Shown piece after piece: positions 14,087 through 17,845 of a stretch of DNA of 17,845 nucleotides. Source of the DNA: Calditrichaeota bacterium AABM5.125.24 (GTDB lineage Bacteria; Electryoneota; AABM5-125-24; Hatepunaeales; Hatepunaeaceae); the NCBI GenBank assembly GCA_002127415.1, contig MWJR01000158.1, positions 1-17,845 of the forward strand, given 5' to 3'. Under the pieces are notes generated by a model. That model made no database searches. It worked only from the letters and a program-made list of their open reading frames with translations, and had not been told where the DNA came from. The position numbers and the translations under genes were made by a program. Positions within the stretch are counted from its first letter, which is position 1, and every line of letters starts with the position of its first letter.

Positions 14087-15128
14087 CAGCCCGCAGGAGA
14101 TATATCAGTTCCTGAAGGCGGATGGCGACCTGTTAGTGGTCACACATTTCTTCCCGGACGGTGATGGAATCGGCAGCCTGACCGCCTTCAGCGGTATGCT
14201 GGATCAGCTTGAGGTGAAACACACCCTGGCCATAGACGACCTCATACCCGAGAAATACAACTTCCTGCCCGGTTTCGAGCGAATCAGGAATCTTCGCGTT
14301 CAGCCGCTGGATGAGCTCTTCGGGCGGGTGGCTATCCTCGATGCAGGTTCCATACCCCGCATCGGGCAGGCCCAGACCTGCATCGAGCCCGGAGCCGGGA
14401 TCCTGAATATCGACCACCATCTCACCGGCCAGTATTACGGAGACCTCAACCTTATCGATACCGGGGCCTCGGCTACAGCCGAGATACTGTATAAACTGTG
14501 CGGTGAGTTCGGGCTGGAGATCGATCAGCAGATAGCCTATGGACTCTACGTGGGGATCCTGACCGATACCGGTCGCTTTCGTTTCACCAACACCACGGCC
14601 CGGTCGATGTCGATCTGTGGGGAGCTGCTGGGAAAGGGGGTCAACCCGGGCTGGGTGACCGAGAACATATATTACAATCTGCCGTTCGAGTTGGTTCAAG
14701 CCCTGGCCCGTTCGCTGTTGACCATCGAGCTGCATCACGGCGGCCTGGTCTGCCTCATCAGGCTCGATCACGGTCACCGCACCGATGACACCGAGGGGTT
14801 TGTGGAATACGCCTCCTCCATCAAGGGGGTGGCGCTGGCGGCTTTCCTGTGTGAGATAGATAAGAGCCTCTTCAAGGTATCGCTCCGCTCGCGCAGCCCG
14901 GTCGATGTCAGCGCGGTGGCACGGCAGTTCGGCGGCGGCGGTCATCTGAAGGCGGCCGGGTTCCGCTTCCAGGGTGGCAGAGCCGAACTGATCGATCGCC
15001 TGCTGAAGGAGTTCGGACGACAGATCGAGGCTCACGATCTCCAACCGGGAGTCAAGTTCATCGATGTCGCGGGGGACATGGGTGAGCCGCGTGAGGAGTG
15101 GATGCTCGAATGGTCCGACCGGAGATGA
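14079..15128 (+). CDS. nrnA: DHH-family phosphoesterase, NrnA-type oligoribonuclease/pAp phosphatase
   Basis: This is a 349-residue two-domain DHH/DHHA1 protein. NrnA enzymes degrade very short RNAs (2-5 nt) and dephosphorylate pAp, using two metal ions. The metal-binding motifs are THFFPDGDGIGS (about 22-33), ILDAG (about 86-90), DHH (112-114) and GILTDTGRF (about 159-167). The C-terminal substrate-binding DHHA1 motif is RQFGGGGHLKAAGF. The ATG at 14079 has GGGGAG four to five bases upstream and overlaps the rbfA stop by eight bases. The position between rbfA and truB is the standard place for nrnA. Neither activity can be proven from sequence alone. Confidence 0.92.
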   Translation: MNNSPQEIYQFLKADGDLLVVTHFFPDGDGIGSLTAFSGMLDQLEVKHTLAIDDLIPEKYNFLPGFERIRNLRVQPLDELFGRVAILDAGSIPRIGQAQTCIEPGAGILNIDHHLTGQYYGDLNLIDTGASATAEILYKLCGEFGLEIDQQIAYGLYVGILTDTGRFRFTNTTARSMSICGELLGKGVNPGWVTENIYYNLPFELVQALARSLLTIELHHGGLVCLIRLDHGHRTDDTEGFVEYASSIKGVALAAFLCEIDKSLFKVSLRSRSPVDVSAVARQFGGGGHLKAAGFRFQGGRAELIDRLLKEFGRQIEAHDLQPGVKFIDVAGDMGEPREEWMLEWSDRR

Positions 15129-15185
15129 TGGTTGATGATAGATGATCTATGGTTTGATTTATTCGTCATTCATCGCCTGCCGACT

Positions 15186-15209
15186 GTCGTGGTTGAGGAC
15201 AACCACGAC
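15186..15209. repeat. Palindrome A, second copy
   Basis: GTCGTGGTTG (15186-15195) and CAACCACGAC (15200-15209) form a 10-bp stem around an AGGA loop. This is the same arm sequence as at 7655-7678. The loops differ (GG against AGGA), while the arms are conserved. Confidence 0.85.
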
Positions 15210-15224
15210 TACTTCAGTTAGGTA

Positions 15225-15247
15225 GTCGGGCTTGTCCCAGGCCCGAC
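15225..15247. repeat. Palindrome B, second copy
   Basis: GTCGGGCTTG (15225-15234), a TCC loop and CAGGCCCGAC (15238-15247) form a 10-bp stem with one non-Watson-Crick pair. It matches 7708-7730. As at the first locus, it follows palindrome A, after a spacer of 15 bases here and 29 bases there. Confidence 0.82.
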
Positions 15248-15339
15248 CGACGCAATTGAAGACAACCACTAACATCCTGAAGCCGGATGCCCGGAACTTA
15301 TACAGGGCAAAAGAGCTCCCCTCTGGTGTCCAGGGGGGA

Positions 15340-16056
15340 ATGAAAAGGGGAGTCGAAGATATCTCAAAGGGGTTTGTCTTACCCCGCGATGGGCTGATCG
15401 TCTCCATAAATAAACCGCCCGGGATAACCTCGTTCGATGCGGTCAGCCGCATCCGCAGAGCGACCGGCGTCAGACGCGTGGGGCACGCCGGCACCCTCGA
15501 CCCGTTTGCTGAGGGGGTTCTGGTTGTTGGAATCGGGAGAGCGGCCACCCGGCGTCTGGGGGAGTTCGTGCAGCAGGAGAAGGAATACCTGGCGCAAGTG
15601 GTGCTGGGTGTGGTGACCGATACATATGACCCCACCGGACAGGTGCTGGAGCAGAATCCCTTCGAGCATCCCGGGGAGGAACGAATTGGGGAGGTAATGG
15701 GCCGGTTTGTGGGGTGGATCGAACAGATACCGCCGCCCTTTTCTGCCGTTAAGGTGGGGGGAATGAAGCTGTATAAGGCGGCCCGGCGGGGCATCAGGCT
15801 GGAAGGCAAACCCCGCAAGGTGAATATAAAACTCTGCGAGCTCACCGGGTTGACACCGGATGGATTCGAGATGCGGGTGGTCTGTTCGCGTGGAACATAT
15901 ATCCGTTCCATGGCTTACGACATCGGACGCGAGCTCGGCTGCGGCGCCCACCTGGGCCGGCTGGTTCGAACCAGAATCGGAGGGTTTACCCTCGACCAGG
16001 CGGAGAGGCTCGACGTGTTCGTCTCGCGGCTTCAGGCCGTTCGAGGTGTCGATTGA
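15340..16056 (+). CDS. truB: tRNA pseudouridine(55) synthase
   Basis: This 238-residue enzyme makes pseudouridine 55 in the T-loop of tRNAs. The first motif is GLIVSINKPPGITSFDAV. The catalytic loop HAGTLDPFAEGVL places the nucleophilic Asp at residue 54. The KEYLAQVVLGVVTDTYDPTG block and the C-terminal YIRSMAYDIGRELGCGAHLGRLVRTRIGGFTL block also fit. The protein is shorter than E. coli TruB (about 314), which suggests a reduced C-terminal domain, as in several other phyla. The start is the ATG at 15340. The G-run upstream is very close (AGGGGGGA directly adjacent). The frame stays open back to 15232 across a palindrome repeat, but that part has no family features. Its stop overlaps the ribF start by one base (TGATG). 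Confidence 0.93.
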   Translation: MKRGVEDISKGFVLPRDGLIVSINKPPGITSFDAVSRIRRATGVRRVGHAGTLDPFAEGVLVVGIGRAATRRLGEFVQQEKEYLAQVVLGVVTDTYDPTGQVLEQNPFEHPGEERIGEVMGRFVGWIEQIPPPFSAVKVGGMKLYKAARRGIRLEGKPRKVNIKLCELTGLTPDGFEMRVVCSRGTYIRSMAYDIGRELGCGAHLGRLVRTRIGGFTLDQAERLDVFVSRLQAVRGVD

Positions 16057-17033
16057 TGGAGGTGATTCGAGGCCTTGAGGGGGTCAGGAAGAGGCAGTCG
16101 GCGCTGGTAACGGTCGGATCCTTTGACGGGGTGCATCTCGGTCATCAGCGCATCCTGCGCAGGATGCGGAGCAGTGGCGACGGTTCGGTGACGATTATGA
16201 CCTTCGACCCCCATCCGCAGTCGGTTGTTCGACCGGACGCTGCAGCACCGCCACTGCTGACCACCTTTGAAGAGCGGATCGACCTGTTCCGGACCCTCGG
16301 AGTGGACCGGCTGGTGGTAACCCGCTTCGACCGGCAGTTCGCAAGGACGGCTCCCGAAGAGTTCATCAGACGGATGCTGGTCGGGATATTGGGTATGTCC
16401 TGCATCTTCATAGGGCCGCACCACGGCTTTGGGGAGGGACGCAGGGGAGATGCCGAGCTGCTGCGTAAGATGGGCCGGCAGCTGGGCTACGAGGTGGAGA
16501 TAGTTCCACCGGTGACGAGGGACAACGGATTCGTGTCGAGCAGCCGGATCCGCAGGCAGCTACTTGAAGGTGACGCCCGGGCCGCCTGGCACTGTCTGGG
16601 ACGACCATTTTACGTCCTCGGCCGGGTGGTGCCCGGGGATGGACGCGGCCGCGCGCTCGGCTTCCCGACTGCGAATCTCAAGGTGGAAGAATCAGCTAAA
16701 CTGATGCCCCCGCCGGGGGTCTATGCCACTGTAACTGAAGTGGATGGAAACCGCTGGCCCTCCGTCAGCCACTTCGGCGAGCGTCCGACCTTCCCGAAGG
16801 CAGAACCATCGGTGGAGAGCCACATTATCGGGTTCAAGGGCGAGATTGAGGGGCGTGAGGTCAAGGTGGGGCTGGTTGACCGGCTGAGGGCTCCGGCGGC
16901 CTTTGACTCGCCGAAACTGCTGGTCAGGCAGATGACTCAGGACAGGAGTGAAGCTGTAAAGAGACTGTCTGAGCTTGGCTTCGGCGATAATGCCCGTTTT
17001 CGCAGTCGCAGATTCGGAAGACTCAACAGATAA
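16056..17033 (+). CDS. ribF: Bifunctional riboflavin kinase/FAD synthetase
   Basis: This is a 325-residue enzyme that phosphorylates riboflavin to FMN and adenylylates FMN to FAD. The N-terminal adenylyltransferase domain has VTVGSFDGVHLGHQ (about 18-31), FDPHP (about 50-54) and SSSRIRRQL (about 161-169). The loop that is usually GxDFxFG reads GPHHGFG (about 120-126), so His replaces the usual Asp. The C-terminal flavokinase domain has GRALGFPTANL (about 198-208), PGVYATV and the end block LRAPAAFDSPKLLVRQMTQD. The ATG at 16056 overlaps the truB stop. A TTG one codon earlier (16053) is less likely. GAGG lies about nine bases upstream. A nested repeat element follows the gene and separates it from rpsO. 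Confidence 0.94.
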   Translation: MEVIRGLEGVRKRQSALVTVGSFDGVHLGHQRILRRMRSSGDGSVTIMTFDPHPQSVVRPDAAAPPLLTTFEERIDLFRTLGVDRLVVTRFDRQFARTAPEEFIRRMLVGILGMSCIFIGPHHGFGEGRRGDAELLRKMGRQLGYEVEIVPPVTRDNGFVSSSRIRRQLLEGDARAAWHCLGRPFYVLGRVVPGDGRGRALGFPTANLKVEESAKLMPPPGVYATVTEVDGNRWPSVSHFGERPTFPKAEPSVESHIIGFKGEIEGREVKVGLVDRLRAPAAFDSPKLLVRQMTQDRSEAVKRLSELGFGDNARFRSRRFGRLNR

Positions 17034-17064
17034 CCTAATGCGCTGTCAGGTGTCCTCGAGTTCT

Positions 17065-17092
17065 TTGAAATATTCGACATGAGGACTATATT
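17065..17092 (+). promoter_or_regulatory. Candidate promoter beginning in the element's left arm
   Basis: TTGAAA (17065-17070) lies in the left terminal arm. It is followed, after 16 bases, by TATATT (17087-17092, within TATATTAT). It points toward rpsO-pnp. RNA from it would carry the inner element's hairpins in its leader. Confidence 0.35.
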
Positions 17093-17095
17093 ATC

Positions 17096-17250
17096 ATTCC
17101 CGCTAAACAGTCTGTCCGAGAATGCAAGATTTGGCAAGGCGGACGCCCCCGTCCGCCATTCAAGTTATTGTTTGGACGGGCGCACGATGGCGTGCGCCTT
17201 GCCGCAGAGCAACCTAAAAGCAATTATCGGACAGACTGTAAAGCTGGAAT
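17096..17250. mobile_element. Inner MITE-like element nested in the outer one
   Basis: The left arm (17096-17119) and right arm (17227-17250) are inverted repeats of 24 bases with three mismatches, including a perfect 13-base block, ACAGTCTGTCCGA. Inside it are two GC-rich hairpins: GGCGGACG/CGTCCGCC (17138-17157) and GGCGCAC/GTGCGCC (17179-17198). The right 62 bases recur at 28-89 with four differences, which shows that the element is dispersed. No coding capacity is seen. Confidence 0.78.
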
Positions 17251-17284
17251 TCGGAATAATCAATGACTTAGAAGTCCATCAGCA

Positions 17285-17306
17285 CGATCCCGGCATTTCG
17301 GGATCG
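17285..17306. repeat. Perfect 8-bp hairpin before rpsO
   Basis: CGATCCCG (17285-17292) and CGGGATCG (17299-17306) pair perfectly around a 6-base loop. The core resembles the CCCGA/TCGGG hairpins at 4984-5031 and 13629-13642. It lies inside the outer element, to the right of the inner one. Confidence 0.75.
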
Positions 17307-17370
17307 GCTGCTACGCGAATATTTCAAAGAACTCGTCCTTGCCTGACAGCCAGCAGTTCAGGGAGATTTA

Positions 17371-17640
17371 ATGACCTATAAGCTTATCGACAACCGGGAG
17401 TTGGTCGAGAAGTTCGGTAAGAACAACCATGACACCGGCCGGACTGAGGTTCAGGTTGCCGTTTTGACCAATCGTATCAACTACCTGACTGAGCATTTCA
17501 AGGAACATACCAAGGACCATCACAGTCGCCGGGGATTACTCAAGCTGGTGGGTCGTCGGCGCAGGTTGCTGAAATACCTTGCCGGCAGGGATCCAGTTCG
17601 GTATCGGCAGTTGATCGAGCAGCTCGGACTGCGCAGGTAG
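17371..17640 (+). CDS. rpsO: 30S ribosomal protein S15
   Basis: This 89-residue protein binds the central domain of 16S rRNA early in 30S assembly and forms bridge contacts to 23S rRNA. The family block is clear: TGRTEVQVAVLTNRINYLTEHFKEHTKDHHSRRGLLKLVGRRRRLLKYL, followed by the C-terminal YRQLIEQLGLRR. The length (89) is the standard one. The ATG at 17371 has AGGGAG five bases upstream. It lies right after the nested repeat element and 93 bases before pnp, the common rpsO-pnp arrangement, in which S15 often represses its own synthesis. No pseudoknot operator of the E. coli kind could be recognised here. Confidence 0.97.
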   Translation: MTYKLIDNRELVEKFGKNNHDTGRTEVQVAVLTNRINYLTEHFKEHTKDHHSRRGLLKLVGRRRRLLKYLAGRDPVRYRQLIEQLGLRR

Positions 17641-17664
17641 AGGAAAAACAATAAGCAATGAATA

Positions 17665-17694
17665 ATGAACAATCCTCAATCGTTCATTGTTCAT
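17665..17694 (+). promoter_or_regulatory. Hairpin between rpsO and pnp
   Basis: ATGAACAAT (17665-17673) pairs with ATTGTTCAT (17686-17694), a perfect 9-bp AT-rich stem with a 12-base loop, followed by CTTTCA. In other bacteria the rpsO-pnp gap holds a terminator and RNase III sites that control PNPase. This hairpin is at the right place, but the function is inferred. Confidence 0.45.
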
Positions 17695-17733
17695 CTTTCA
17701 CCATTTATCGTCTGGAAGGGAGTTAGCAAGATA

Positions 17734-17845
17734 GTGATAGTATCTCGAGAGATTGATATAGGCGGTCGTCCACTGAAGGTCATCGTTGGCAAGACAGCCC
17801 GCCAGGCGGATGGCGCCGCCTGGGTGCAGTATGGCGACACCGTGC
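17734..17845 (+). CDS. pnp: Polyribonucleotide nucleotidyltransferase (PNPase), N-terminal part only
   Basis: The first 37 codons of PNPase are present before the window ends. PNPase is the phosphorolytic 3'-to-5' exoribonuclease of the degradosome. The translated start, with IGGRPLKVIVGKTARQADGA followed by VQYGDTV, is the usual beginning of the first RNase PH domain (GxxLxxxTGxxARQAxGAxxVxYGDT). The likely start is GTG at 17734, with GGAAGGGAG about 11 bases upstream. It is the usual partner of rpsO. Nothing can be said about the KH and S1 domains, which lie outside. Confidence 0.93.
   Translation, partial: MIVSREIDIGGRPLKVIVGKTARQADGAAWVQYGDTV

Larger units (their letters stand above)
17042..17350. 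mobile_element. Outer MITE-like element with 35-base inverted terminal arms
   Basis: The left arm (17042-17076) and right arm (17316-17350) match as reverse complements in 29 of 35 positions: nine bases (GCTGTCAGG), a six-base mismatch block, then 20 identical bases (CGAGTTCTTTGAAATATTCG). The 309-base unit has no transposase frame, so if mobile it would depend on an enzyme elsewhere. The right arm ends 20 bases before the rpsO start. Confidence 0.75.
17034..17370. other. Gene-free spacer filled by nested inverted-repeat elements
   Basis: These 337 bases between ribF and rpsO are almost entirely taken up by an outer inverted repeat (17042-17350), which contains an inner one (17096-17250), plus three separate hairpins. 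A plus-strand open frame (17079-17381) runs through it but has no family features, so I do not call it a gene. The only other functional site visible is the rpsO ribosome binding site (AGGGAG, 17360-17365). Confidence 0.7.

Noticed and set aside
14133..15044. Minus-strand open frame of about 300 codons opposite the DHH phosphoesterase gene
   Set aside because: It is a complete antisense overlap with a family-identified gene and has no motifs of its own.
17079..17381. 100-codon plus-strand frame between ribF and rpsO
   Set aside because: It runs through both inverted-repeat elements and into the start of rpsO in another frame, with no family features.

Overview
The window is bacterial chromosome from a Gram-negative-type organism. 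The lipid A kinase LpxK implies an outer membrane. The right half is a transcription/translation cluster in the order rimP, nusA, infB, ylxP, rbfA, nrnA-type DHH phosphoesterase, truB, ribF, rpsO, pnp. The base composition is visibly above 50% GC, and gene junctions are packed with short palindromic repeats. Together with the divergent EF-G paralogue and the TPR membrane protein, this suggests an uncultured phylum of the FCB type (for example Zixibacteria- or Latescibacteria-like), but that placement is an inference and not firm.

Layout. Positions 1-260 hold the right half of a dispersed repeat. Positions 261-4644 are a minus-strand group read right to left: a divergent EF-G-like GTPase with its own promoter, a HIT-family nucleotide hydrolase/transferase, a macrodomain protein, and a CorA-type Mg2+/Co2+ transporter. 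Positions 4645-5055 are repeat-rich. Positions 5056-5808 carry a lone minus-strand DUF364/DUF4213 protein. Positions 5809-6483 are a gene-free stretch with several hairpin repeats. All later genes are on the plus strand: lpxK (6484-7533), a paired palindrome spacer, a membrane-anchored TPR protein (7768-8448), then the translation cluster from rimP to the start of pnp, which runs off the right edge.

How the genes work together. RimP and RbfA mature the 30S subunit. NusA controls elongation and termination, and IF2 starts translation. TruB modifies tRNA and S15 is a 30S protein. The DHH phosphoesterase and PNPase finish RNA decay, and RibF makes FMN/FAD. Several neighbours overlap by 1-8 bases (rimP/nusA, infB/ylxP, rbfA/nrnA, truB/ribF), which shows tight translational coupling. 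The four junctions that do not overlap downstream of ylxP (ylxP-rbfA, nrnA-truB, ribF-rpsO and rpsO-pnp) each contain a palindrome or inverted-repeat element.

Most notable structures. (1) A 29-bp palindrome of the intergenic repeat type sits in frame inside the IF2 linker, and its two strands encode almost the same decapeptide. (2) Between ribF and rpsO there are two nested inverted-repeat (MITE-like) elements. The right half of the inner one recurs at the extreme left edge of the window. (3) A tandem pair of palindromes is repeated at two distant junctions. No CRISPR array, tRNA, rRNA, transposase or phage gene was seen.
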